A stretch of DNA of 63,866 bases, taken from positions 1-63,866 of the forward strand of contig NZ_VTXD01000030.1 in NCBI RefSeq assembly GCF_013114625.1, written 5' to 3'. The notes below the pieces were generated by a model. It worked only from the letters and a program-made list of their open reading frames with translations, was not told the DNA's origin and did not search any database. A program made the translations under genes and the position numbers. Shown here piece by piece: positions 7,609-15,743 of the stretch. Source of the stretch: Vibrio sp. 99-70-13A1. GTDB lineage: Bacteria; Pseudomonadota; Gammaproteobacteria; Enterobacterales; Vibrionaceae. Position 1 is the first letter of the stretch; each line of letters opens with the position of its first letter.

Positions 7609-8640
7609 TTATTCAGTTGGTTCTTTAATTTCTACAATCGCGGCTAAAACAGGTGCTAACGATTTAAGAAACTCTTCTTCTACTGGCTTACCGGATGCAT
7701 CAGTCACATTAATTGAAGTTCGGTTACCTAGATCACCCATTAGGAAGGTGTACGTTCCACCCGCTAACTCTAATGGTTTCACACCAATGCTTTCCCAAAA
7801 TTCATCATCTGGAGAAGCATATTTAGCTTTAATTGTACCTTGAGATTGATTTCGCTCTTCTAGCTCAAAACCCATCGTCGGTAATAGTTCAGGTAAGCGT
7901 TGCCACAATACATTGTATGGAGTACGAGCAATAATTACAGGGAAGCCACTTCTGTCTGACCCCATAGTAATTGGGATTCTCTTCACCAATTCCTGTGCTT
8001 TTAGTGCCGCTTCATCTCGCAAATCTTGATCGTATCTTGCGGTCACTAAGTTCGTCATAAATGCATTATAACGTTCTTTGTTCGTTGCCGTCACAGGTTG
8101 AACGGTAGTGCCTTCTCGCCAATCAATCAGGTTGATTTTAAAGCCAAATCGGTTATTGGCTTCAAAACGAGAAATTGAATATCGACTGCCAACTTCTGTT
8201 TCTTCATCCTCAGAAATCCATGTTACCCAACCCGTCTCAACTGAATCTTCAGATTGCTCACGAATGTCAATTTGTCGAGCAGATAACATATCCACGGCTG
8301 TTTGCCACACTCTGTCAGCTTCATCTTTGCGTAGCAGCCAAAGCGTTACTTCACCATTTTGACGTTCAGCACGAGCACCAGGAATGAGCTCTAAAATTTG
8401 CTGAGGTGGTCGAATATCAACAGTAGGACCAACACCACCAGTGAATTCACCTTGTGGAATATCAAAATTAGGATAAAAGAATGGTTCAGCACCTTCAGGC
8501 ACTTGCCATTGTGTAAATTCTGGTGTTTCTAAATACTCAAAGTCATCTTTAGCTTGGCGACGCTGAGTCGCGCTGCCTGAACACGCAGTAAGAACAAAAA
8601 CAGCCAGTGAACCGATCACTAGCTGGTGAGAATACTTCAT
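7609..8640 (-). CDS. bamC: outer-membrane assembly lipoprotein BamC
   Basis: BamC (NlpB) is a lipoprotein of the BAM complex that inserts beta-barrel proteins into the outer membrane; BamA is encoded at 45222. The 343 residues start with a signal peptide and lipobox VLTACSG, lipidated at Cys20. The N-terminal unstructured part and two helix-grip domains have the usual length; E. coli BamC is 344 residues. It is transcribed downstream of dapA with a 47-bp gap, the conserved dapA-bamC pair. A stable hairpin sits in that gap just before the ribosome site. Confidence 0.95.
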   Translation of the reverse strand: MKYSHQLVIGSLAVFVLTACSGSATQRRQAKDDFEYLETPEFTQWQVPEGAEPFFYPNFDIPQGEFTGGVGPTVDIRPPQQILELIPGARAERQNGEVTLWLLRKDEADRVWQTAVDMLSARQIDIREQSEDSVETGWVTWISEDEETEVGSRYSISRFEANNRFGFKINLIDWREGTTVQPVTATNKERYNAFMTNLVTARYDQDLRDEAALKAQELVKRIPITMGSDRSGFPVIIARTPYNVLWQRLPELLPTMGFELEERNQSQGTIKAKYASPDDEFWESIGVKPLELAGGTYTFLMGDLGNRTSINVTDASGKPVEEEFLKSLAPVLAAIVEIKEPTE

Positions 8641-8651
8641 TTAAGCTCCTA

Positions 8652-8675
8652 AATGCCGAAGTCTACTTCGGCATT
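8652..8675 (-). promoter_or_regulatory. intercistronic hairpin between dapA and bamC
   Basis: AATGCCGAAG and CTTCGGCATT form a perfect 10-bp stem with a 4-nt loop. On the minus strand it is followed closely by the AGGAGC ribosome site of bamC, not by a U-tract. It is more likely an mRNA-stability or translational element than a terminator. Confidence 0.5.
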
Positions 8676-8687
8676 ATTTCATACTAA

Positions 8688-9566
8688 TTAGTAAATACAC
8701 GCTTCTGTCATAGCTTGAGCAACAGTCGGTTGTTGTTCAGCAGAAAGCTCTGTCAGCGGCAAGCGTAAGCCACCTTCAGAAATTAAGCCAAGCTTGTGAA
8801 CCGCCCATTTTACAGGAATTGGGTTTGACTCAACAAATAGGTTTTTGTGCAGTGGCATCAAACGTTCGTTAATGATCTCTGCCTCTTCAAACTTACCTTC
8901 TTTAGCTAATTTAAACATTTTAGCCATATCTGCAGCTGCTACGTTATTGGTTACCGAGATAACACCATCACCGCCGCGCTTAACAAATTCAAGACCAGTT
9001 AAGTCATCACCACTTAGTAAGATAAAATCTTCGCCACAAAGTTCACGGTGAATTGCAATTCTTTCTAAATCACCTGTCGCGTCTTTCAAAGCAACAATGT
9101 TTTCAATTTTAGATAAGCGAGCTACCGTTTCAGGCAATAAGTCAACAGCAGTACGACCTGGTACATTGTATAGAATTTGAGGTACATCACTCACTTCAGC
9201 AATGGCTTTATAGTGTTGATACAAGCCTTCTTGAGTCGGTTTGTTGTAATAAGGCGTCACGCTTAAACAGCCGACAATGCCAGAACCATTTAGCAAGCGG
9301 CTAAACAGTACCGATTCATGAGTCGCATTTGCACCCGTACCTGCAATAACAGGGATACGACCGTCAGCAAACTCAACAATCTTATTCACGACTTTGACAT
9401 GCTCTTCAATAGTAAGTGTTGAAGACTCACCTGTTGTACCAACAGCAACTAAACCATCACTTCCAGCAGCCACATGATGATCAACTAACTTTTTAAGGCT
9501 GTCGAAATCCACTTCACCATCTAGGTTAAATGGCGTAACGAGCGCAACGATACTTCCTGAAAACAT
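8688..9566 (-). CDS. dapA: 4-hydroxy-tetrahydrodipicolinate synthase
   Basis: DapA condenses pyruvate with aspartate semialdehyde, the first committed step of DAP/lysine synthesis. The start at 9566 gives 292 residues, identical to the E. coli length, and has a GGGAG ribosome site; an upstream in-frame start would add 19 unlike residues. The Schiff-base lysine is Lys161 (VALKDATGD), Tyr133 lies in LYNVPGRT, and Thr44/Thr45 in GTTGES complete the active site. bamC follows on the same transcript. Confidence 0.98.
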   Translation of the reverse strand: MFSGSIVALVTPFNLDGEVDFDSLKKLVDHHVAAGSDGLVAVGTTGESSTLTIEEHVKVVNKIVEFADGRIPVIAGTGANATHESVLFSRLLNGSGIVGCLSVTPYYNKPTQEGLYQHYKAIAEVSDVPQILYNVPGRTAVDLLPETVARLSKIENIVALKDATGDLERIAIHRELCGEDFILLSGDDLTGLEFVKRGGDGVISVTNNVAAADMAKMFKLAKEGKFEEAEIINERLMPLHKNLFVESNPIPVKWAVHKLGLISEGGLRLPLTELSAEQQPTVAQAMTEACIY

Positions 9567-9937
9567 GTCTATCTCCCTTAATTTAATCTTTTTGCATGGT
9601 ACTGTATGGCGATTGATAAACACAAGACTTTAAAGCCGCTTACCGACCACATCGGCATTAAATATTGTCGTATGTTTGAGGTTGCACCAACTTAGGCTTA
9701 TGAAGCTTCAACAATTGAGTAACAACTGTTCGCCCCCATTACTCTCTGGTCCTTATTTTAGGGATAAAGTACCGACCTAATTCTACTCAATGAAAGTGAC
9801 TCAAAACCAAAATCATCCATAGATATGCGCCCTAAAACGGCATGTACCCTTTAAGTAAAAACCTTTACCGTCACTTATTCATTTTGGTAACTGTGCTAAC
9901 ATGCATGAAACAATGGAATATTAAGAGACGTGATTTT
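9567..9937. other. divergent intergenic region dapA / gcvR (371 bp)
   Basis: This gap must hold the promoters of dapA (minus) and gcvR (plus). I see no ORF with a ribosome site, no lysine-riboswitch-like architecture and no strong repeat. An in-frame upstream start for gcvR at 9842 exists but adds residues unlike the family. Confidence 0.5.
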
Positions 9938-10480
9938 ATGACTCAGCATCTAGTAATCACAGCTGTGGGCACAGATCGCCCGGGTATATGTAACCAAGTG
10001 GTTCAGTTAGTCACCCAATCAGGCTGTAATATTATTGATAGCCGTATTGCTTTATTCGGTGAAGAGTTCACCCTGATTATGCTGTTATCAGGTAAAGCCA
10101 GTAACATTACTAGAGTAGAAACCACCTTGCCTTTATTGGGGCAAGAACACGATTTCATTACCATAATGAAACGCACTTCTACTCATGCACAAATCGACAA
10201 CTCATACACCTTAGAAGTTTTCGTCGAGTCTGATGACAAACTTGGTTTAACCGAAAAGTTCACCACTTTCTTTGCCGATCGCCAAATAGGTATTGATTCA
10301 TTGAGTGCTCAAACCATCAATAAATCAAAGGTCGATCTGGATAATGACCAATTTCATATCTCAATTACCGCTTCTGTGCATTCAGAATGTAATTTGATGC
10401 AGCTACAAGAAGAATTCAATTCACTGTGCCAAGAGCTCAGTGTTCAAGGTTCGCTCAACTTTATTAAAAACAGCCAATAA
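9938..10480 (+). CDS. gcvR: glycine cleavage system regulator GcvR (ACT-domain protein)
   Basis: Starting at the ATG at 9938 the protein has 180 residues and opens with MTQHLVITAVGTDRPGICNQ, a typical ACT-domain start. Two ACT domains are visible (about 5-75 and 90-170; the second begins YTLEVFVESDDKLGLTEKF). In E. coli GcvR binds GcvA and represses the gcv operon when glycine is low. It is divergent from dapA and followed by bcp after 64 bp; gcvR-bcp is a conserved pair in enterics. The longer reading from 9842 is rejected on alignment and ribosome-site grounds. Confidence 0.93.
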   Translation: MTQHLVITAVGTDRPGICNQVVQLVTQSGCNIIDSRIALFGEEFTLIMLLSGKASNITRVETTLPLLGQEHDFITIMKRTSTHAQIDNSYTLEVFVESDDKLGLTEKFTTFFADRQIGIDSLSAQTINKSKVDLDNDQFHISITASVHSECNLMQLQEEFNSLCQELSVQGSLNFIKNSQ

Positions 10481-10544
10481 TTATGTACCCATTGACCATT
10501 TCCATGGCTCTTTGAAAGCATAGTAACCGTAAAAAGGAAAACTC

Positions 10545-11015
10545 ATGAATACGCTGACAGCTGGTAACCCAGCTCCTGCTTTTTCTCTACTTGATCAAGA
10601 CGGGAACACTGTTTCTCTTAGTGACTTTTCAGGCAAGAAAGTACTTTTCTACTTTTACCCAAAAGCGATGACGCCTGGGTGTATTGTTCAAGCTGAAGGT
10701 CTGCGAGATATAAAGCCTCAACTTGATGATCTCAATGTAGTTGTACTTGGTGTGAGTATCGACCCAGTAAAACGCTTACCTAACTTTGTTGAGAAAAAGT
10801 CTCTTAACTTCACTCTATTATCAGATGAAGACCATGCTGTAGCTGAACAGTTTGGCGTGTGGGGAGAGAAGAAGTTTATGGGTAAAGTGTACGATGGCCT
10901 GCACCGTATTAGCTTCTTAATCAATGAAGAAGGCATTATTGAGCACGTATTCAATAAGTTTAAAACAAAGACTCACCATGAAGTTGTGTTGGATTACTTC
11001 AACAAAGATGCTTAA
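10545..11015 (+). CDS. bcp: Bcp-type peroxiredoxin lacking the usual resolving cysteine
   Basis: This is a 156-residue thioredoxin-fold peroxiredoxin (Bcp/PrxQ group) that reduces hydroperoxides. The peroxidatic Cys46 is in TPGCIVQAEGLRD. In most Bcp proteins the motif reads TPGC-x-x-x-x-C, but here residue 51 is Glu, and Cys46 is the only cysteine in the protein. It should therefore act as a 1-Cys enzyme that needs an external thiol for recycling. The rest of the chain, for instance LSDEDHAVAEQFGVWGEKKF and DGLHRISFLI, is ordinary Bcp. It follows gcvR and ends in a strong terminator. Confidence 0.93.
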   Translation: MNTLTAGNPAPAFSLLDQDGNTVSLSDFSGKKVLFYFYPKAMTPGCIVQAEGLRDIKPQLDDLNVVVLGVSIDPVKRLPNFVEKKSLNFTLLSDEDHAVAEQFGVWGEKKFMGKVYDGLHRISFLINEEGIIEHVFNKFKTKTHHEVVLDYFNKDA

Positions 11016-11121
11016 AACTAGCTTAGACAGCTAATCCACAGTTTGATCGTAGATGCTGTAATAGTTAACAGCTAACTAGCGCAGTGGCATCTACCTTGAG
11101 TCAGCTGGAAACAGATAGTAG

Positions 11122-11152
11122 AAGGGCGAACATTTTCATGTTCGCCCTTTTT
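11122..11152 (+). terminator. bidirectional terminator after bcp
   Basis: AAGGGCGAACAT and ATGTTCGCCCTT form a 12-bp stem (11122-11133 and 11138-11149) followed by TTTT on the plus strand. It separates bcp from the convergent perM-like gene. Confidence 0.85.
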
Positions 11153-11201
11153 ATCATTCATACCTAAACCGAAATGTATTTACCGATTAAAGTAAGTACG
11201 A

Positions 11202-12281
11202 TCAATCTTTGGCTGTTGGTTCTTGCTCATATAACTCATTACTTGGGAGCGCATTCCAAACCGCCTTCACCAATGTTGCTAATGGAATCGCAAAGAAGAC
11301 TCCCCAAAAGCCCCATAGCCCGCCAAACACTAGTACCGCAACAATAATCGCTACAGGGTGCAGGTTAACTGCTTCTGAGAACAGCACTGGAACTAAAACA
11401 TTACCATCCAGAGCTTGGATTATACCGTAGGCTATCAGCAGCCAGTAAAATGGAGGCGCTAAGCCCCATTGGAATAAACCGACAATCGCAACAGGAACTG
11501 TCACAGCAGCAGCCCCTATATACGGAATCAACACCGACAGACCAACTGCAACCGCAAGTAAAGCGGAATAGCGAAGATCAAGAATGGCAAACGTGACGTA
11601 ACTGACACCGCCTACTATTAATATTTCAACGACCTTGCCTCGAATATAATTCGAGATCTGCTGATTCATCTCCACCCATACTTTTGTCGCTAAGCGGCGA
11701 TTTTGAGGAAGAATGCCACTTGCCATCTGAATCATTTCTTCTTTGTCTTTCAACAAGAAGAAGATAAGCAAAGGAACAAGAATCAAATACACCGCTAATG
11801 TCGCGATACTGACCAATGAAGCTAGCGATCCTTTCACAACACTTTCTCCCATCCCTAACACTTTATTTTTCGCATTAGAAACAACAGATTCAACAATTTG
11901 AAGGTTGGCTAGTTCAGGGTAGCGCTCTGGAATAGTTGAAATAAATTTCTGCAATCCACCGTACATACTTGGAATGTCATTAATCAAATTACCCACTTGG
12001 TTCCATATCGTCGGGACCAAACCAAACAGAGCGAGAAGCATAAAACTGAAGAACATCAAAATGACTAACATTACCGATGGCGTTCTAGGAATACCCACTT
12101 TTTGCAGTTGGGCCACCGGCCACTCTAAAAGGTATGCAAGTACAATCGCCACCAGCAACGGGGCAATTAAGTGACCAAAGAAGTAAATCGTAATAAAGCC
12201 GAAAAGAATAATAGCAACTAAGCTGACGGCATGAGGATCTGAAAAACGTCGCTTATACCAACGACTGACCATTTCAAGCAT
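11202..12281 (-). CDS. perM: AI-2E/PerM family membrane transporter
   Basis: This is a 359-residue polytopic inner-membrane protein of the AI-2E (PerM/YdiK) family. There are about seven or eight hydrophobic segments: two near residues 18-55, one at 65-90, a large loop with IPERYPELANLQIV, then helices from about 155 onward. The conserved VPVAIVGLFQWG and LVFGGLWGFWGVFFAIPLA stretches are near the C terminus. Members export small molecules or ions, but the substrate here is unknown. It overlaps the TusA-like gene upstream by 8 bp, and bepA is divergent. perM also adjoins bepA in E. coli. Confidence 0.9.
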   Translation of the reverse strand: MLEMVSRWYKRRFSDPHAVSLVAIILFGFITIYFFGHLIAPLLVAIVLAYLLEWPVAQLQKVGIPRTPSVMLVILMFFSFMLLALFGLVPTIWNQVGNLINDIPSMYGGLQKFISTIPERYPELANLQIVESVVSNAKNKVLGMGESVVKGSLASLVSIATLAVYLILVPLLIFFLLKDKEEMIQMASGILPQNRRLATKVWVEMNQQISNYIRGKVVEILIVGGVSYVTFAILDLRYSALLAVAVGLSVLIPYIGAAAVTVPVAIVGLFQWGLAPPFYWLLIAYGIIQALDGNVLVPVLFSEAVNLHPVAIIVAVLVFGGLWGFWGVFFAIPLATLVKAVWNALPSNELYEQEPTAKD

Positions 12282-12513
12282 TTGACTGCACTTCCTTTTT
12301 AATAACTTGGATTTGGTGAAAACCAGAACTCGCTTCCTGTTCTACAGAATAAGCTTGTTGTGATAAGAAGTTCACAATGTCTTTCATTGAGCTCATGTCA
12401 GATATATATATGAATAATGATTGACCGTTCTCTAACCTAGCAGCATAACGCTTCGCTAATAATAGTGCCATTGGGCAACGCTCTTCGCGTAAATCGAGAA
12501 TATTAGGTTTCAT
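12274..12513 (-). CDS. TusA/SirA-family sulfurtransferase-like protein
   Basis: This 79-residue protein starts MKPNILDLREERCPMALLLAKR. The CPM motif near residues 14-16 is the TusA/SirA hallmark, and the conserved second half (DMSSMKDIVNFLSQQAYSV) fits the two-layer alpha/beta fold. TusA proteins relay persulfide sulfur to thiouridine or molybdenum-cofactor pathways; this divergent member may have another acceptor. Its stop codon overlaps the perM-like start by 8 bp, which indicates translational coupling. Confidence 0.85.
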   Translation of the reverse strand: MKPNILDLREERCPMALLLAKRYAARLENGQSLFIYISDMSSMKDIVNFLSQQAYSVEQEASSGFHQIQVIKKEVQSNA

Positions 12514-12710
12514 TCTTGAGCTCGATGCTTATTATAAGAGGCGTATTGTAATCTGTTTTTTTAAACGCGCCATCTTTCTATTTCATTAACACAGGAGATG
12601 AGAGTCGCGTATCGTGAAGTTTTAGCATATAAAGCTTTATGAGATAAAAGGAAACCAATTCAAACAACCCTGGTCTTAATGTCAGATGAAACGGAGTATT
12701 ACTGACTGAT

Positions 12711-14165
12711 ATGTTAAAACGCACCCGCTCGATTGTTTGCTTGTGTATAGCAACTGCATTAAGCACCCCTATTTCAACCAGTGCAAATAGCCTAGATCTT
12801 CCAGATATAGGCACTGCTGCAGGTGGCACATTAACCATAGATCAAGAGCTCATTTATGGTGATGCTTACATGAGGATCATCAGAGGTAGCCAACCTATCG
12901 TGAATGACCCAGTGCTAAATGAGTACATAAGTAGCCTTGGTCATCGATTAGTTGCGAATGCCAACGATGTAAAAACCCCTTTCGAATTCTTTATGATCCG
13001 CGATCGCAATATCAATGCATTTGCATTTTTTGGCGGCTACGTTGCTTTGCATTCAGGGTTATTTCTTCATGCACAATCCGAAAGTGAAATTGCCTCCGTT
13101 ATTGCACACGAAATTGCGCACGTGACTCAACGTCATTTAGCTAGAAGCATGGAAGATCAGGCGAGACGTTCACCCGCAACGATTGCCGCACTAGCAGCCT
13201 CGGTTCTACTTGCTATCGCTGCGCCTGAAGCTGGTATTGCCGCTATAACAGCCACCACTGCGGGCAGTATGCAAAGCCAAATCAACTACACTCGTAGTAA
13301 CGAAAAAGAAGCGGACCGTTTTGGGATTAACACTTTGGCTAAAGCAGGGTTTGATGTAAAAGCGATGCCAAGATTTTTTGGTCGATTAGCGGATGAATAT
13401 CGCTACGCAAGTACACCACCGCCAATGCTACTGACTCACCCATTACCAGAAGATCGTATTACCGATTCTCGTGAACGTGCACGTCAATATCCACCTTTAA
13501 AAGTATCACCATCTCTTGATTACCACTTGGCTAGAGCTCGTATTGTTGCTCGCTATGCCGGTATAGAAAATGACTCTGCTTTAGATTGGTTTGAACGTAA
13601 GTTGAAGAAAGCCCCTGCGTCACTAGTGCCATCACTAGAATACGGTAAAGCTTTAGTTTATTTAGATTCTAAGAAGCTAGATAAAGCCGAACCTATCCTG
13701 ACAAAACTGATCAGTAATGATCCACTGAATACCTTCTACCTAGATGCTATTTCAGATCTCCATATCGCCCAGAAGAAACCTGAAATTGCGATAAAAGAGA
13801 TGAAGTCAGCACTAACTCGTAAGCCCAACAATCCGGTATTAACAATTAACTATGCCAACGCCTTATTAGAAAAAGAACAATACCAGGAAGGGATTCGAGT
13901 ACTACAGCGCTACACTCACGATAACCCAAATGACACCAATGGTTGGCACTTACTTTCTAAAGCGAACATCAGCCTAGCCAATAGCGACGAAGATCTCGCA
14001 GCTCGAGCGGAAATTCTAGCGTTACAGGCTCAATGGAATAAAGCGATTCAGTACTACACACAAGCGAGTCAACTTGCAGAATTAGGTAGCCTTAAACAAG
14101 CGCGCTACGATGCGAGAATCGATCAACTTATGATTCAACGTGATCGCTTTCTATCATTACAATAA
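12711..14165 (+). CDS. bepA: periplasmic beta-barrel assembly-enhancing protease
   Basis: BepA (YfgC) is an M48 zinc protease and chaperone that degrades or rescues stalled outer-membrane proteins such as LptD. The 484 residues include a signal peptide of about 25, the HEIAH zinc motif (His133, Glu134, His137), a downstream SNEKEADRFG motif with the third ligand, and a C-terminal TPR region (about 290-484). It is divergent from the TusA-like gene and precedes the arsC-like gene, the same order as E. coli yfgC-yfgD. In E. coli it is under sigma-E; I could not fix a clear sigma-E promoter here. Confidence 0.96.
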   Translation: MLKRTRSIVCLCIATALSTPISTSANSLDLPDIGTAAGGTLTIDQELIYGDAYMRIIRGSQPIVNDPVLNEYISSLGHRLVANANDVKTPFEFFMIRDRNINAFAFFGGYVALHSGLFLHAQSESEIASVIAHEIAHVTQRHLARSMEDQARRSPATIAALAASVLLAIAAPEAGIAAITATTAGSMQSQINYTRSNEKEADRFGINTLAKAGFDVKAMPRFFGRLADEYRYASTPPPMLLTHPLPEDRITDSRERARQYPPLKVSPSLDYHLARARIVARYAGIENDSALDWFERKLKKAPASLVPSLEYGKALVYLDSKKLDKAEPILTKLISNDPLNTFYLDAISDLHIAQKKPEIAIKEMKSALTRKPNNPVLTINYANALLEKEQYQEGIRVLQRYTHDNPNDTNGWHLLSKANISLANSDEDLAARAEILALQAQWNKAIQYYTQASQLAELGSLKQARYDARIDQLMIQRDRFLSLQ

Positions 14166-14227
14166 TGCCTCTACTTCTCGCGCGGTAACTGTGTAAGATT
14201 AACAACAATAATAATTAGGAGAAAAAC

Positions 14228-14578
14228 ATGTCTGTCGTCATTTATCATAACCCTCGTTGTTCAAAGAGCCGTCAAACGCTGGCAGTTTTAGAAGAAAATG
14301 GTGTTCAACCTGAAATCATCAAGTATTTAGAGACGCCTTTTACTGTTGAGCAACTAAAAACCTTATTCTCTCAACTTGGGTTTGAAAGCGTTCGTGAAAT
14401 GATGAGAACCAAAGAAGCCGATTACAAGGAAGCCAATTTAGGTGATGAGTCTTTGACTGATGACCAACTTTTCTCAGCAATGGTTGATAACCCAAAGCTC
14501 TTTGAAAGACCTGTTGTTGTAGCCAATAATAAAGCGAAGATTGGTCGCCCACCTGAGCAAGTTTTAGAGATTTTATAA
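14228..14578 (+). CDS. arsC: ArsC-family glutaredoxin-type reductase (YfgD-like)
   Basis: This 116-residue protein begins MSVVIYHNPRCSKSRQTL, with the catalytic Cys11 in NPRCSKSR, and ends with FERPVVVANNKAKIGRPPE. These are the arginine and loop features of glutaredoxin-coupled arsenate reductases. No arsR, arsB or acr3 gene is nearby. Its position after bepA matches E. coli yfgD, a chromosomal paralogue not shown to give arsenate resistance. The family call is therefore strong, but true arsenate reduction is uncertain. wrbA starts 6 bp downstream. Confidence 0.9.
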   Translation: MSVVIYHNPRCSKSRQTLAVLEENGVQPEIIKYLETPFTVEQLKTLFSQLGFESVREMMRTKEADYKEANLGDESLTDDQLFSAMVDNPKLFERPVVVANNKAKIGRPPEQVLEIL

Positions 14579-14584
14579 CTCACT

Positions 14585-15157
14585 ATGAGCATTAAAATAC
14601 TCGTGCTTTACTACAGCCGACACGGCTGTACTCAAGCATTAGCAAGGCAAATTGCGAGAGGGATAGAATCTATCCCTAATTGTGAAGCCGTATTACGCAC
14701 AGTTGAAGATATATCGCCACATGGTGAACCTATCGAGCCAATTGTCACCCTGACCGAGCTAAAAGAGTGTGATGGACTTGCGCTTGGTAGCCCTGTTTGG
14801 TTTGGCAATATGTCTGGCTCAATGAAGCATTTTTGGGATTCAACCACACCACTTTGGTTAAATGGCGATCTTATCGATAAGCCTGCTTGTGTATTTACTT
14901 CGTCTTCATCATTACATGGTGGGCAAGAAACTACTCAACAAACCATGATGCTGCCACTGCTTCATCACGGGATGATGATCTTAGGTATCCCTTACTCTGA
15001 ACCACTTCTGCACACCACTCAATCTGGCGGAACACCTTACGGTGCAAGTAGTGCAGGTCACTCCGCTTCCTTAACAAAAGATGAAATGGAACTGGCTCAA
15101 AAATTAGGTAAGCGCTTAGCTAAAGTTGCTATAAAACAGAAGGAAGTTCAGTTGTAA
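14585..15157 (+). CDS. wrbA: WrbA-type NAD(P)H:quinone oxidoreductase
   Basis: This 190-residue flavodoxin-like protein (FMN-binding) starts with KILVLYYSRHGCTQALARQIARG, the phosphate-binding loop. It contains ALGSPVWFGNMSGSMKHFWD and FTSSSSLHGGQETT, both WrbA landmarks. WrbA reduces quinones by two electrons and so avoids semiquinones. It starts 6 bp after the arsC-like gene, and its TAA stop overlaps the ATG of the DUF2069 gene as TAATG, so three genes form one transcript. Confidence 0.92.
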   Translation: MSIKILVLYYSRHGCTQALARQIARGIESIPNCEAVLRTVEDISPHGEPIEPIVTLTELKECDGLALGSPVWFGNMSGSMKHFWDSTTPLWLNGDLIDKPACVFTSSSSLHGGQETTQQTMMLPLLHHGMMILGIPYSEPLLHTTQSGGTPYGASSAGHSASLTKDEMELAQKLGKRLAKVAIKQKEVQL

Positions 15158-15576
15158 TGGATATGTCACTGCGCACTAAGCAATTTCGTTACCTTGCATT
15201 AATCAGTAATGTTTCATTACTTGTATGGGTGGTTTTGTGGCAAGTCACGCTATCCCCTCACCCTCATTTAAATAACCTAACCCTGGCGTTGGTGTGGGCG
15301 ATACCATTGCTGTTACCGCTACCAGGGATCATTGCTGGTAAGCCTTACACGCATGCTTGGGCTAATTTCGTGCTCATGCTGTATTTCTTACATGCCCTCA
15401 CTATTTTCTATGTTGATGGTGGAGAGCGCATGCTCGCAGTGGTGGAGTTCGCTCTTACCTCTTTGGGGTTTGTTGGTAATATTCTTTACACTCGCGCACG
15501 AGGCAAAGAGTTAAGCCTTAAGTTGCCATTGTTATCAGAAGTAGAGAGACAAGAAAAATCAAGATTTAATCAGTAA
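15157..15576 (+). CDS. DUF2069 inner-membrane protein
   Basis: This is a 139-residue hydrophobic protein with about four membrane helices (roughly 14-33, 43-62, 68-86 and 96-112), matching the DUF2069 family. Its start codon shares bases with the wrbA stop, so it is translationally coupled. The family often accompanies wrbA in gamma-proteobacteria. No enzymatic motif is visible and the function is unknown. Confidence 0.83.
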   Translation: MDMSLRTKQFRYLALISNVSLLVWVVLWQVTLSPHPHLNNLTLALVWAIPLLLPLPGIIAGKPYTHAWANFVLMLYFLHALTIFYVDGGERMLAVVEFALTSLGFVGNILYTRARGKELSLKLPLLSEVERQEKSRFNQ

Positions 15577-15672
15577 CCTTTATTTTTCTTAAAGCTTGTT
15601 CTTTTTTCGAGGCAATCTGTTTAGAGGGCAAGTTGATTTCAACGACTTCACAAGACACGGTTTATGCATAAA

Positions 15673-15712
15673 AAAGCCCGATACATCCATTAAGGTGTAT
15701 CGGGCTTTTTAT
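15673..15712 (+). terminator. bidirectional terminator
   Basis: AAAGCCCGATACA and TGTATCGGGCTTT form a 13-bp stem around a short loop, flanked by A-rich sequence on the left and T-rich sequence on the right. It stops the wrbA operon (plus) and the DUF2066 gene (minus). Confidence 0.9.
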
Positions 15713-15743
15713 TATCTTTTAACTTATTTATCTACAATTTTGC

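Noticed and set aside
9567..9841. Lysine riboswitch upstream of dapA
   Set aside because: No conserved lysine-box arrangement or following terminator was seen; the gap looks like an ordinary divergent promoter region.
9842..9937. Longer gcvR start
   Set aside because: The added 32 residues have no ACT-domain similarity, and the ATG at 9938 has the family start MTQHLVITAVG.
12600..12710. Sigma-E promoter of bepA
   Set aside because: GGAAACC followed by GTCTTA is only a partial match; I could not place a convincing -35/-10 pair.
14228..14578. Arsenic-resistance locus
   Set aside because: Only the ArsC-family gene is present, with no arsR, arsB or acr3, and synteny matches the housekeeping gene yfgD.
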